From positions 1-64,000 of the IMG/VR virus record IMGVR_UViG_3300034152_000556: a stretch of DNA of 64,000 nt. The stretch is one strand, 5' to 3'. Of this stretch, positions 1 through 7,830 are shown in pieces (position 1 is the stretch's first letter; each line of letters begins with the position of its first letter). The translations under genes and the position numbers were made by a program. The stretch comes from a virus. The notes under the pieces are model-generated. The model had not been told where the DNA came from and did not search any database. It saw nothing but the letters and a program-made list of their open reading frames with translations.

Positions 1-118
1 AAACGGGTTTCTGGATACAGTGGCAACGGGAGATTATTATAGAATACAAGCTGGAATAATTGGGGCTTCAATGACTTTTGATACTTTAGGTTGTTGGGTT
101 TCTATGAAGGCGTTTTAA
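1..118 (+). CDS. C-terminal end of a tail-fibre-type protein (partial)
   Basis: An open frame enters from the left edge (first full codon at base 2) and stops with TAA at 116-118. About 38 residues are visible. They are rich in Gly, Ile, Thr and aromatic residues and end in CWVSMKAF, a style common at the ends of tail fibre or collar proteins. The next gene (148) also looks like a virion component, so a fibre role is plausible. Too little is present for a family call. Confidence 0.55.
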   Translation, partial: NGFLDTVATGDYYRIQAGIIGASMTFDTLGCWVSMKAF

Positions 119-134
119 CATAAGCTAAGAAATG

Positions 135-145
135 GAACAAAAATA
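135..145 (+). promoter_or_regulatory. Degenerate GAACAAA promoter-like motif
   Basis: GAACAAAAATA lies just before the ATG at 148. It matches the right part of the GAGAACAAA element seen upstream of six other genes but lacks the leading GA. It may be a weak version of the same promoter, or chance in AT-rich DNA. Confidence 0.25.
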
Positions 146-147
146 AA

Positions 148-594
148 ATGGGAGCATCATACGCTATAATAAATAATTTGGTTCAGGAAGGATTTACGGT
201 TACCAATAAGCGTAATCGTTTAATCACTGGGATTCCTGTGGGTCAGTTTACTCATAAACTTTATGACCCGACTGATGCAGAAAGTGCGTTGGCTGTAACA
301 ATCACAGAGCTTGGTGATGGAAATTATCGTGCTGAATTTACACCAAATGTAACTGGTGATTGGTATTTAACTATTTACCACCCACGCTATTTCCCTTGGG
401 GTAAATCCAATGATATTAAAGTTCAGCCAAATGATGCAGAGATCGCTAGAAAGGTTCTAACAAATAAACAAACGTTAGTTAAAGATTCTGATGACCATTT
501 TGTACAAACAATTTATGATGATGATGAAACCACACCAATTCAAACAAACGATCTTACTTGCGATGGTGATACTGAAACGAGGGATCCGAGATGA
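148..594 (+). CDS. Small virion-type beta-domain protein
   Basis: 148 residues, not assigned to a family. Residues about 10-95 read as a beta-sandwich, with alternating hydrophobic strands and a stretch (GDGNYRAEFTPNVTGDWYL, about 71-89) typical of immunoglobulin-like or carbohydrate-binding modules of phage tails. The C-terminus is acidic (DDDETTPIQ) and probably flexible. It follows the end of a fibre-like gene and overlaps the next ORF by ATGA, so it probably belongs to a fibre or decoration group. The ribosome binding site is weak; the A-rich leader resembles the phage promoter motif. Function is inferred from fold impression and position only. Confidence 0.6.
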   Translation: MGASYAIINNLVQEGFTVTNKRNRLITGIPVGQFTHKLYDPTDAESALAVTITELGDGNYRAEFTPNVTGDWYLTIYHPRYFPWGKSNDIKVQPNDAEIARKVLTNKQTLVKDSDDHFVQTIYDDDETTPIQTNDLTCDGDTETRDPR

Positions 595-788
595 GCGACT
601 GTCAAGTAACGAACTTTGGTATTTTAACGAACGGAGCTTTCTCTGTTTGTTTTAGAAGAGGAGTTGGTGGTGGTGGCGCGCCTCCTAGAAAACAAGAAGA
701 GGTCAAACCAAGAATGATTATCACAAAAGTAGAGGAAGACGATATCAAGAAACGCCCGATTGATATTATAATCAAACGTATAGTGTGA
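591..788 (+). CDS. Small hypothetical protein
   Basis: 65 residues starting in an ATGA overlap with the previous gene, with GAGG upstream. An N-terminal hydrophobic part (residues 8-22) is followed by a Gly-rich run and a basic, Lys/Ile-rich tail (residues 40-65). No family recognised. Translational coupling and a well-placed next gene at 799 support it as real. Confidence 0.5.
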   Translation: MSDCQVTNFGILTNGAFSVCFRRGVGGGGAPPRKQEEVKPRMIITKVEEDDIKKRPIDIIIKRIV

Positions 789-798
789 GGATAATAAG

Positions 799-1488
799 AT
801 GTTAAAAATAAATGTTTCTGAAGAAAAAAATATTGATTTTGAATTTGAATTAAGTGGTCTTTCACCATATCAAATAGAAACGAGATTCAGAGTAATGATT
901 GATAATATTGAATATGGATTTCCGGCCGAGGTTCGGACTGAATCAATTCGTGTTTCTATTCCTCCATTAAAAAGAATGATTATAAGAGATTTCAAAGAGG
1001 GCGAGACTTTCTCTGCTAGATTGGAAGTAAATGGTGATGGTCATTTTTTAACACCTTGGGAAGATCATATAAAAGTTCATAACCCAATAAAGATGGAGGC
1101 AAAATTAAACGAGAATGAGAAACAAGAGGATAAAGACCCACCTGAAATTAAAGTTCGAGTTAGCGAAAAAGCAAATAAAAAACCTCGGGGCGGAGATGTA
1201 GTTACTGATAATTTAAAGAAAGCAGTGAAAGAAAAAACTGAAAAAGTTTTGAAAGAAACCAAAAAAGTAACAGAGCAAAATAAAAATTTAACGAAACCAA
1301 AACCTAAGATGTCTTTTGATGAATTTAAAAATATGAAAAAAGAAGACATTATGAAATATATTTCAAGACGGGCAACAAAGAATGAGCAAATTCAGGAGAT
1401 GATTTATAATCAAGCTGTTACGGCTGCTGGCACAGGAGTACCATATAAGGTATTTCCGAAAGTTATGGAAATTCTTAGACGTAAATAA
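799..1488 (+). CDS. Hypothetical protein, beta domain plus lysine-rich helical tail
   Basis: 229 residues behind a GAGGAT ribosome site. Residues 1-100 look like a compact beta domain (alternating strands, ending GDGHFLTPWED). Residues about 105-165 are highly charged and Lys-rich, probably extended or coiled-coil. The last 60 residues form helices (FDEFKNMKKEDIMKYISRR). The two-part build resembles adaptor-type virion proteins, but I cannot name a family. It sits between virion-like genes and a run of small membrane genes and could belong to either group. Confidence 0.65.
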   Translation: MLKINVSEEKNIDFEFELSGLSPYQIETRFRVMIDNIEYGFPAEVRTESIRVSIPPLKRMIIRDFKEGETFSARLEVNGDGHFLTPWEDHIKVHNPIKMEAKLNENEKQEDKDPPEIKVRVSEKANKKPRGGDVVTDNLKKAVKEKTEKVLKETKKVTEQNKNLTKPKPKMSFDEFKNMKKEDIMKYISRRATKNEQIQEMIYNQAVTAAGTGVPYKVFPKVMEILRRK

Positions 1489-1501
1489 GGGAGGTGTTTA
1501 T

Positions 1502-1627
1502 TTGAAAACCTGTCGTCTTATTTGGCGGCTTCGTCGAAAAAAGCAACTTAAAACTAGTGGATTTATAAAATACTTTAGTAGAAAGCAAGAGAAAATGAAA
1601 TTCAAACTTGTTGAAGCTAAATATTAA
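1502..1627 (+). CDS. Very small basic protein, TTG start
   Basis: A 41-residue frame with a TTG start, placed seven bases after a strong GGGAGGT Shine-Dalgarno, ending TAA just before the AGGAG of the next gene. The product is strongly basic (repeated Arg/Lys, for example RLRRKKQ). It fills the gap between two sure genes exactly, and the strong ribosome site has no other use. No function can be given; a nucleic-acid-binding or membrane-associated peptide is possible. Confidence 0.55.
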   Translation: MKTCRLIWRLRRKKQLKTSGFIKYFSRKQEKMKFKLVEAKY

Positions 1628-1642
1628 ATAGGAGAAAGAGAA

Positions 1643-1927
1643 ATGGCTGATAAATACGCAAAAGTGAAATTAGCAGCCTGGAAGTTCGTTGAGAATTGTC
1701 TCTCTGTGAAAGTCTGGGTTATATTTGTATTTATGTTTTTATCTGCTGCGTTGTTGTGGAAAGTCGGTTTAGATAAAGATACATTTGCAACATGGTGTAC
1801 AGGCAATGGTTCAATTGTTGCTACAGTTCTAGCTATTCGTGAGGGAATAAAAGTTAGAAAGATTACAGCTGCAAGCAATGGGGCAACTGAAGAGCAACGA
1901 AAAGACATCGAAAAGATCATGACATAA
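1643..1927 (+). CDS. Small membrane protein, holin candidate
   Basis: 94 residues. A basic N-terminus leads to a strong membrane helix (about residues 22-42, VWVIFVFMFLSAALLW). A second weaker hydrophobic stretch follows (about 50-68), then a charged, basic C-terminus. AGGAG precedes the ATG. Size and two-helix layout fit class II holins, and the neighbours are another membrane/coiled-coil protein and a spanin-like lipoprotein, which suggests a lysis group. No endolysin is recognisable beside it, so holin is only an inference. Confidence 0.6.
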   Translation: MADKYAKVKLAAWKFVENCLSVKVWVIFVFMFLSAALLWKVGLDKDTFATWCTGNGSIVATVLAIREGIKVRKITAASNGATEEQRKDIEKIMT

Positions 1928-1940
1928 GGAGAATGAGAAA

Positions 1941-2264
1941 ATGAGCGCACTAATGAGTATTGTCACTATAGGTGGCGTAGCGGGAATTGGTTTTCTGATC
2001 TTTTCTTTATTCAGTGGTAGTGGTGGGGCTGCTTTAAAAGGTCTCAAAGAGATGTTTACAAAAAAGAAAAAAGAAATTGACACATTGGAAAAGAAACAAG
2101 AAAAGCTTATTGATAAAGTTGTAGAAAGTAAGAAGATTGCAAAAGAAAAACGGGAAGAGGTTGTAAAAATCAGAGAAGAGGCAAACAAGAAGATTATGGA
2201 AACTCTTGAGAAAGAGGATTTAGAAAGCATCTTGTTGGAGGAAGACGAGGTATGGAACAACTAA
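1941..2264 (+). CDS. Membrane-anchored coiled-coil protein
   Basis: 107 residues. The N-terminus is one hydrophobic segment (residues 5-30, Gly-rich) and the rest is a Lys/Glu-rich coiled coil (about 38-98). AAGGAG precedes the ATG. The end overlaps the start of the next gene at 2252 by 13 bases in another frame, so translation is probably coupled. Such anchored coils occur among i-spanins and holin-associated proteins. With the adjoining lipoprotein this could be a two-component spanin, but the lipoprotein already has its own C-terminal membrane segment. Confidence 0.6.
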   Translation: MSALMSIVTIGGVAGIGFLIFSLFSGSGGAALKGLKEMFTKKKKEIDTLEKKQEKLIDKVVESKKIAKEKREEVVKIREEANKKIMETLEKEDLESILLEEDEVWNN

Positions 2265-2794
2265 AACATATTCTTCTTATTATTGTTTCTGTAGCTTTCT
2301 TATTTTCTTGTGTGCATAAGACAGAGCTTATAAACATACCAGAACCTTTACCTGAAAAATTAACAGAGCCTTTACCAATTCCTGAATCTGAACTTGCTAA
2401 GATCATACCGCAAGAAAAAATTGATACAACAAAAAGAATTGTTGTGGACAATCGAGATGGGCATATAACAGATTTGCCGTCTGGGGTATTTGTTGCGTGG
2501 CCTCAAGATGAGTATAAAAAGATTGTAGCAAACTTAGTTCGATTCAAAGAAATCGAAAAGCTTGCTCAAAAGCTAGAAGAAGAGAATAGACAGCTTGTTA
2601 TTGTTATCAATGACATGACCGACTCTTTGAAAATGGAGAGATTATTACGTGCAAAAACAGTAGAACTACATAATCTAACAATTGCACAATTAAATGAAAT
2701 GGCAAAACAGAATGCTTGGTTAAAAACTGAGAACGCAATTATGAAAATAGGTATTGTTGGTGCTATTGTATTTCTTGCTGTAAGTGCTTTATAA
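2252..2794 (+). CDS. Lipoprotein with C-terminal membrane segment, possible unimolecular spanin
   Basis: 180 residues. The N-terminus is a lipoprotein signal: a charged start, a hydrophobic core, then LFSC with the lipidated Cys at residue 20. A Pro-rich stretch (30-50) is followed by a coiled coil (about 100-155). The last 18 residues are hydrophobic (GIVGAIVFLAVSAL) and end the protein. An N-terminal lipobox plus a C-terminal membrane segment is the plan of u-spanins such as T1 gp11, which join outer and inner membranes during lysis. The position next to small membrane proteins agrees. Phe at lipobox position -2 is unusual but tolerated. This implies a Gram-negative host. Confidence 0.6.
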   Translation: MEQLKHILLIIVSVAFLFSCVHKTELINIPEPLPEKLTEPLPIPESELAKIIPQEKIDTTKRIVVDNRDGHITDLPSGVFVAWPQDEYKKIVANLVRFKEIEKLAQKLEEENRQLVIVINDMTDSLKMERLLRAKTVELHNLTIAQLNEMAKQNAWLKTENAIMKIGIVGAIVFLAVSAL

Positions 2795-2807
2795 GGAGGA
2801 AGATAGT

Positions 2808-2915
2808 ATGGATTTTTTTATTGTTTTCTTACTTGGTGGTGTAGCAGGAGCATTATTTTGGTCAAAAGGATGGCCAATGCTGAAAGCAAAATTTCCTAAT
2901 CTATGGGGAAAATAA
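2808..2915 (+). CDS. 35-residue membrane peptide
   Basis: A short frame after a strong AAGGAGGA site, ending TAA four bases before the ATG of the protease gene. The peptide is one hydrophobic segment with Gly motifs (FLLGGVAGALFW) and a basic, Trp-containing tail. It fits a minimal membrane-spanning peptide of the kind found in phage lysis regions. No family can be assigned. Confidence 0.6.
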   Translation: MDFFIVFLLGGVAGALFWSKGWPMLKAKFPNLWGK

Positions 2916-2918
2916 ATT

Positions 2919-3965
2919 ATGGCTAAAAACATTCTTGATGTAAAAAAGAAAAAGAAAATGGCATTGCTTCGTAAGAGAGGAGCCAACGGAGTTGCTATTG
3001 GTTATAAAGTTAAAGATGGTGTCATAACAGATGAAATATCCATCATTGTTAATGTAGAAAAGAAATTACCGAAAGCTCAACTAAAAGACGCAGACATGAT
3101 TCCAAAAGAAATCGGAGGATTCAAAACTGATGTTTTTGAGCTTGGAAAAGTTGTGGCTCTAGATTTAGATACTGAAAAAAAGTATAGACCCGCACCCTGT
3201 GGAGTATCAATCGGTCACAAGAATATCACTGCTGGGACGTTTGGGTGCGTGGTTTATCAGAATGGCGTCCCGTATATTCTAAGCAACAATCATGTTCTAG
3301 CAAATTCAAACGCAGCAAAGATTGGTGATGAAATTCTTCAACCTGGACCTCATGATGGTGGTACAATGAATGATCAGATTTCAGTTCTGCATCAATTCAT
3401 TCCAATCGATATGGGCGGCGACCCAGAGCCTCCGCCCCCATCACCACCAGATGACCCACCTGATAATGGTGGTGGTGGAAGCAGTTGCCCTATTGCTAAA
3501 GTGTTTGCTAAGTTCGGAAACTTTGTTGCTAAAGTTACTGGTTCAAGCTATGTTGTCAAGCTTGAAAAGTTTTCAGCACCAAACTATGTAGATGCTGCGC
3601 TTGCCGGTCCTGTAGAGGTCGGTGGTGATGTTACAGATGAGATTGTTGATATTGGAAAAATAAGTGGTGTGATTGAAACACCAACTTTGCTTCTTGATAT
3701 TAAGAAGTTTGGTCGAACCACACATTATACAGAAGATAAGATTCTTCAGCTTCATGCTGATGTGCAAGTTGGGTATAGCTCAACTCAGACAGCATTGTTT
3801 GAAGATCAGATTATCGCTGGGCCAATGAGTGCTGGTGGTGACTCTGGTTCTATTGTTGTTGATTTTGACAATAGAGTTATCGGTCTTCTATTTGCTGGTT
3901 CAGCTTATTCAACAATCATCAACCCAATTAAATATGTAATTGATGCGTTGAATATTACATTCTAA
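2919..3965 (+). CDS. Trypsin/chymotrypsin-fold serine protease
   Basis: 348 residues. The catalytic triad of the trypsin fold can be read: His125 in ILSNNHVLA, Asp225 in NYVDAALAG, and Ser309 in SAGGDSGSIVV, followed by the usual VIGLLFAG strand. Residues 168-182 form a Pro/Asp-rich insert flanked by Gly runs between the His and Asp segments, probably a disordered loop. A basic N-terminus (KKKKKMALLRKR) and about 80 residues precede the protease fold. There is no signal peptide, so it should act in the cytoplasm or in the virion. It might process virion proteins or attack host proteins; the window does not decide. Confidence 0.8.
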   Translation: MAKNILDVKKKKKMALLRKRGANGVAIGYKVKDGVITDEISIIVNVEKKLPKAQLKDADMIPKEIGGFKTDVFELGKVVALDLDTEKKYRPAPCGVSIGHKNITAGTFGCVVYQNGVPYILSNNHVLANSNAAKIGDEILQPGPHDGGTMNDQISVLHQFIPIDMGGDPEPPPPSPPDDPPDNGGGGSSCPIAKVFAKFGNFVAKVTGSSYVVKLEKFSAPNYVDAALAGPVEVGGDVTDEIVDIGKISGVIETPTLLLDIKKFGRTTHYTEDKILQLHADVQVGYSSTQTALFEDQIIAGPMSAGGDSGSIVVDFDNRVIGLLFAGSAYSTIINPIKYVIDALNITF

Positions 3966-3972
3966 ATTAGAT

Positions 3973-3994
3973 GGGTGGGTCTTCTGGCCCACCC
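3973..3994 (+). terminator. Hairpin after the protease gene
   Basis: GGGTGGG (3973-3979) pairs with CCCACCC (3988-3994) across an eight-base loop, just after the protease stop. No clear T-run follows, so it may be a weak terminator or a processing/stability hairpin before the 4013 gene. Confidence 0.45.
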
Positions 3995-4012
3995 CATAGA
4001 AAGGTTTGAAAG

Positions 4013-4645
4013 ATGAATTATTTTGACAAGATAAAAGAATTGCTTGAAGAGTGTATGACAGAAAAAGGGTTTAAATTATGGTCTGGCATCAATGGTATAC
4101 TTCCAGATGTTTGGGACAAGCTTACAGCATCAACAAAAAAATACCACAAAAAAATGGATGGTAGTGTACCAAACCTTGATGAGCATGTTTATGAGATGCT
4201 ATATGCTGCAAAGAAATTAATTCGTATGTTTGGGTATGAGCTTAAAACACCAGACGCAGATGTTATTTTCTTTGCTGTAGCTATGCACGATACTTTGAAA
4301 TACGGTAAGTGGGGCACTAGAAAATTCTGCGATAATCAACATGATCGTGAAGCTGGTGATATGGTAAGGTACAATAAAGACACTTTTCTAAAACTCTATA
4401 CCGAAGAACAGTTCAATAACTTAGAAGAGGCGGTGAGGTTTCATTCTGGTCGGTGGAGCACTGATGTTCCAGACCCATCAAACTTTGATTTAAAAGACAT
4501 AGGTCCAATTGCTTACTTCGTGCATATACTAGATATGCTTTCAGCACAAGACCTTATTCAAACAGATGTGAGGAATACAAATGACATTATCAGCAACGAG
4601 ACTAGTACCGGAGATACAGCATTGGCTACAGCTGTTAATAATTAA
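4013..4645 (+). CDS. HD-domain phosphohydrolase
   Basis: 210 residues. HD-superfamily metal ligands are visible in order: His58 (DEHVYEM), His92-Asp93 (AMHDTLKYG), His110 (QHDREAG) and His144 (RFHSGRW). This family hydrolyses phosphate esters, often nucleotides or signalling molecules. Nothing shows the substrate. AAAGG precedes the ATG. The 3' end overlaps the next gene by 65 bases in another frame, an unusually long overlap that still leaves a good ribosome site for the downstream gene. It lies in a virion-protein neighbourhood, so its role is probably nucleotide or alarmone control rather than structure. Confidence 0.75.
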   Translation: MNYFDKIKELLEECMTEKGFKLWSGINGILPDVWDKLTASTKKYHKKMDGSVPNLDEHVYEMLYAAKKLIRMFGYELKTPDADVIFFAVAMHDTLKYGKWGTRKFCDNQHDREAGDMVRYNKDTFLKLYTEEQFNNLEEAVRFHSGRWSTDVPDPSNFDLKDIGPIAYFVHILDMLSAQDLIQTDVRNTNDIISNETSTGDTALATAVNN

Positions 4646-5204
4646 TTCTGCTGTAAACAAAGATGGTATTCCTGCTCCTGTTGCGATTGACGATACCTAT
4701 ATGCCTCAAGCATCTTTTATCGAGATGCTTTTCAATGACACTTACTCATACAACGAATACAAATACTTATACGTTCTAAAACAAAATAAATATTGTATGC
4801 CTTTTAGTGTTTTCAACCGTTTACAGATTTATGATTTTTGGCGGTATTGCTACGTTGATACAACTGGTGAAAATATATTTTCTCTTGTTTCTGATGACAT
4901 CACTATGCTTAACGCTTTATTGCAGTTTCGAATAGATTCAACATCTTTAACAGTTGTTGATTCTACAACAGCGACTACTCTAACACATGATACTACGGCT
5001 AGCTTGTGGATTCTATCTAGTAGTCCAAGCATTCTTTCAACACCACTATCTAAACTGATTTATATCTATTTAGACTTTGCCGTAAATGGACGTACAACCT
5101 ATTATAATAATACAACGGTATTGGGAAACAGTGTACTGAGTTGTTCATATGAGATATATGTTCTAGAGAAAATTTTTGCTGCCGTGACCGCAAGAGGTTA
5201 CTAA
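4581..5204 (+). CDS. Hypothetical tail/baseplate-associated protein
   Basis: 207 residues starting inside the end of the HD gene. GTGAGG about eight bases before the ATG supports this start. The protein is rich in Tyr, Ser and Thr with an acidic tendency, and has long beta-like stretches. The last part (SCSYEIYVLEKIFAAVTARGY) ends right where the next gene begins. It directly precedes a large tail-P2-I-like protein, so a baseplate or tail-end role is likely. No family recognised. Confidence 0.65.
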   Translation: MTLSATRLVPEIQHWLQLLIINSAVNKDGIPAPVAIDDTYMPQASFIEMLFNDTYSYNEYKYLYVLKQNKYCMPFSVFNRLQIYDFWRYCYVDTTGENIFSLVSDDITMLNALLQFRIDSTSLTVVDSTTATTLTHDTTASLWILSSSPSILSTPLSKLIYIYLDFAVNGRTTYYNNTTVLGNSVLSCSYEIYVLEKIFAAVTARGY

Positions 5205-7733
5205 ATGATTGACTTAACAACCTTCTGGAAAATATGGGCCCAAATTAGAGGGACGGACCAAGAAGATTTAACAGCAGCTCTCAAGGCTCTTGCGCAATCA
5301 GAACAATCGAAAACTCAGAACTTCTGGAATAATATTATTCGTCAGCCGTGTTATAACTCTCAAGACTTCTTGAGAATTACCAACATGTTTGTTGATTGGT
5401 ATGCGTCATTAAAAACAATGACTTCAACCCAAACTCAGATCACTGATCCGTTCTCAAGATCAAATGATGAGCTTGACGAATTGTTTAGAAGTTTTGGTTA
5501 TAACTATTCAACAAGTATAAAGGGACCGACATCGGACCCAACTTCTCTCAAAGTAAACTTTCTTCTTGACTTGGTCAATCTTTATAAGATTAAAGGTACA
5601 CCGCAAGCAATGGTGGAAGTGCTTCAGTACTATGGAATCTCTGATGTTGATATCTACGAACTTTGGCTAGAGAAGCAAACCGCTAATAGTTTAGTATTTA
5701 GAAGTCAGTTTGCAGCAGGAACCACTGGCGATGTGTCTCCTCTGTATTTACCTTTCTCTCTATTAACTGCCAATGACCCTCACTGGCGTTATACAGAAGG
5801 TCAGATATTAACACTTGACCAAAACAATAAAATCAATCTACCATCTAAATCACCTTACTTTGCGATTAAACCAATATTTGATATTAATAGCACAAGTACT
5901 GCTGTTCTATCTCGTCTTGTTCAAGATCAATATGACACATTTGATGCTGGTGGTACGCTAGATCAAGATGCTTCAGTTACTTTAACTGGAACTAAAACAT
6001 CTCTACTTGGTTTGTATTTGGCTTGTGTCTATTATTTTAATCTTGAATACGTGGCTGGATTTAACTCTGGTAATAACTTTGTTTGCTATGACGGAACTGA
6101 TGTATCATCAGTTTCAGCAATTGTTGATCAATTTGATAATATTACACAATCAAGAATAACAGATAGAAGTCAGATACTAACACGTTTAAATCAATATTAT
6201 GATCTTTTCACCAGAGTTGATACAAGCAATTTTCTACAGAACACAACCGATGCGGGGAACTATCTGGATAGTGTAGATCCTACGCTGAAGAGTGACCTAG
6301 CTTCCCTTGGTGAAACTAACGTTGTAATTCTTGAATCACTTTTGAAAGATTTGGGTGATTGGGTTAAAATTAATATTAGCTTTGGGTTTGTAAATATTGC
6401 TTTGATTTTAAGTGGTTTAGGTGAAGTGTTTTCTGACATTCGAAATGCGATTAACTTTTTCAAACCATATCATGCACGTTTGTTGCCTATCGAATCTCTA
6501 CAATCTAAAAATAGATTGTTTGGAACATTCTTAATTGAAGACCGAGATTTTAGCTATGATCTAGAACAAAGATTATATGATTACTTTACAGGGAATGGGG
6601 CACCTTGTTGTGACAACACTTCTGCTGTTCTTTGTTCTGGCGCTTCAGAACAATATTATTCGAGAAGCACATACGACTGTCATTCTTATCATGACATTGG
6701 TATGGTTACAGATATACCAAGAGAATTTGAAATCTATGAAGAATTCTCTTTGTATGATGCTCTTCGTTGTCCAATAGATAGCACTGAGTTTGTAGTATCT
6801 GAAGTTTTAAACCAAGAGTTGATAGGACCAAATACAAAGAAGATAAATCAGGGAGAGAGAACTGTTAGTGTTCTAATACCTGATCAAACAAGCGCAGATT
6901 ATGCAATCAATGTTGATGTGGTTAATACTATCGATGCCAATCCATCGGTGTATGATTACGTAATTATAAACAAACGCGCAGCAGGGTTCACAGTCCGATT
7001 TTCTGACTTAATCGATGATGAGAATTATTGGTTAACATATGATTACAGCAAGAGTTCATTATCTGGGTCTGAACCGCTGACCACAGGAGATACTGAGAAG
7101 AGTGTCCTGTTTCCTAGTCCGGTTCTAAATCCAAACTACTCTGTAGCGGTCAATTTAAGCAACTCTGTCGATATAACCCCAGCAATGTATTCTCATTCTT
7201 TGATTGAGAAAACACAAAATGGATTTAAAGTTCAATTTTCAGATGCTATTGAATCTGATGATTATCTACTTGAATGGATTGTATATGACACTACAACAAG
7301 CGGTGTTACAGCTTTACCACTTGGTGTTTCAAGTGCAAATATTACTTTACCGGCTGCTGAACTAAATGATGATTATGCAATCATTGCTGAAATAACAAAT
7401 ACAGTTGATGCTTCATCATCAATCTATACCTATCTAATTACTCAAAGATCAACTACAGATTTTACAATCACATTATCAGGTATTACCGATAGTGCGAACT
7501 ATTCATTATCGTGGTACATTGTTTCACAACAGTTGCAGTTAGATGCTCTTGAGTATTATCAGTCAGGGTCGATACGAGATTTTGACAATGTTGGTAGCTT
7601 TGACTGTACACATGGTTTCGATCTAGTGCAAATCTCCCTTCTGCCTTCAGCCTACTTTATCCTCAAAGAAGACGGCGGCTATTTATTGAACGAAACTGGC
7701 GGTCGTTTCTATTTGGAAGAGAGTCCGATATAA
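5205..7733 (+). CDS. Large baseplate protein with tail-P2-I-like region
   Basis: 842 residues. Residues about 120-150 (LLDLVNLYKIKGTPQAMVEV) match the signature of P2 gpI-like baseplate proteins, in which a helix ending KGTP is followed by an aromatic strand. The middle is helical. Residues about 550-770 hold three similar beta repeats, each with a D-Y-(A/S)-(I/V) strand and a later T(V/I)DA or DI(T/N) stretch, resembling tandem immunoglobulin-like modules. The C-terminus (GGYLLNETGGRFYLEESPI) is of the type seen in receptor-binding tips. Such proteins link baseplate to fibres. It starts one base after the previous stop. Confidence 0.7.
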   Translation: MIDLTTFWKIWAQIRGTDQEDLTAALKALAQSEQSKTQNFWNNIIRQPCYNSQDFLRITNMFVDWYASLKTMTSTQTQITDPFSRSNDELDELFRSFGYNYSTSIKGPTSDPTSLKVNFLLDLVNLYKIKGTPQAMVEVLQYYGISDVDIYELWLEKQTANSLVFRSQFAAGTTGDVSPLYLPFSLLTANDPHWRYTEGQILTLDQNNKINLPSKSPYFAIKPIFDINSTSTAVLSRLVQDQYDTFDAGGTLDQDASVTLTGTKTSLLGLYLACVYYFNLEYVAGFNSGNNFVCYDGTDVSSVSAIVDQFDNITQSRITDRSQILTRLNQYYDLFTRVDTSNFLQNTTDAGNYLDSVDPTLKSDLASLGETNVVILESLLKDLGDWVKINISFGFVNIALILSGLGEVFSDIRNAINFFKPYHARLLPIESLQSKNRLFGTFLIEDRDFSYDLEQRLYDYFTGNGAPCCDNTSAVLCSGASEQYYSRSTYDCHSYHDIGMVTDIPREFEIYEEFSLYDALRCPIDSTEFVVSEVLNQELIGPNTKKINQGERTVSVLIPDQTSADYAINVDVVNTIDANPSVYDYVIINKRAAGFTVRFSDLIDDENYWLTYDYSKSSLSGSEPLTTGDTEKSVLFPSPVLNPNYSVAVNLSNSVDITPAMYSHSLIEKTQNGFKVQFSDAIESDDYLLEWIVYDTTTSGVTALPLGVSSANITLPAAELNDDYAIIAEITNTVDASSSIYTYLITQRSTTDFTITLSGITDSANYSLSWYIVSQQLQLDALEYYQSGSIRDFDNVGSFDCTHGFDLVQISLLPSAYFILKEDGGYLLNETGGRFYLEESPI

Positions 7734-7792
7734 AGTTGGAGTATATCCCAGTGTTTTCGAGGCTTTATACGGGACGTTTGAGTATTTAGGTG

Positions 7793-7801
7793 GAACAAAT
7801 A
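7793..7801 (+). promoter_or_regulatory. Degenerate GAACAAA promoter-like motif
   Basis: GAACAAATA lies about 30 bases before the phosphoesterase ATG at 7831, in the 97-base gap. It matches GAACAAA of the six strong copies but lacks the leading GA. Possible weak promoter of the same class. Confidence 0.3.
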
Positions 7802-7830
7802 CGTGAATAAAACTTCTAGGAGGATAGTCT

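Noticed and set aside
602-868. 88-codon minus-strand frame over the 591 gene
   Set aside because: It overlaps well-placed plus-strand genes and lacks a ribosome site.
7690-7804. A +1 open frame of about 38 codons running past the end of the 5205 gene
   Set aside because: No start and no obvious slip site; the frame opens only shortly before the stop. It may be leftover of an older C-terminus, but evidence is weak.
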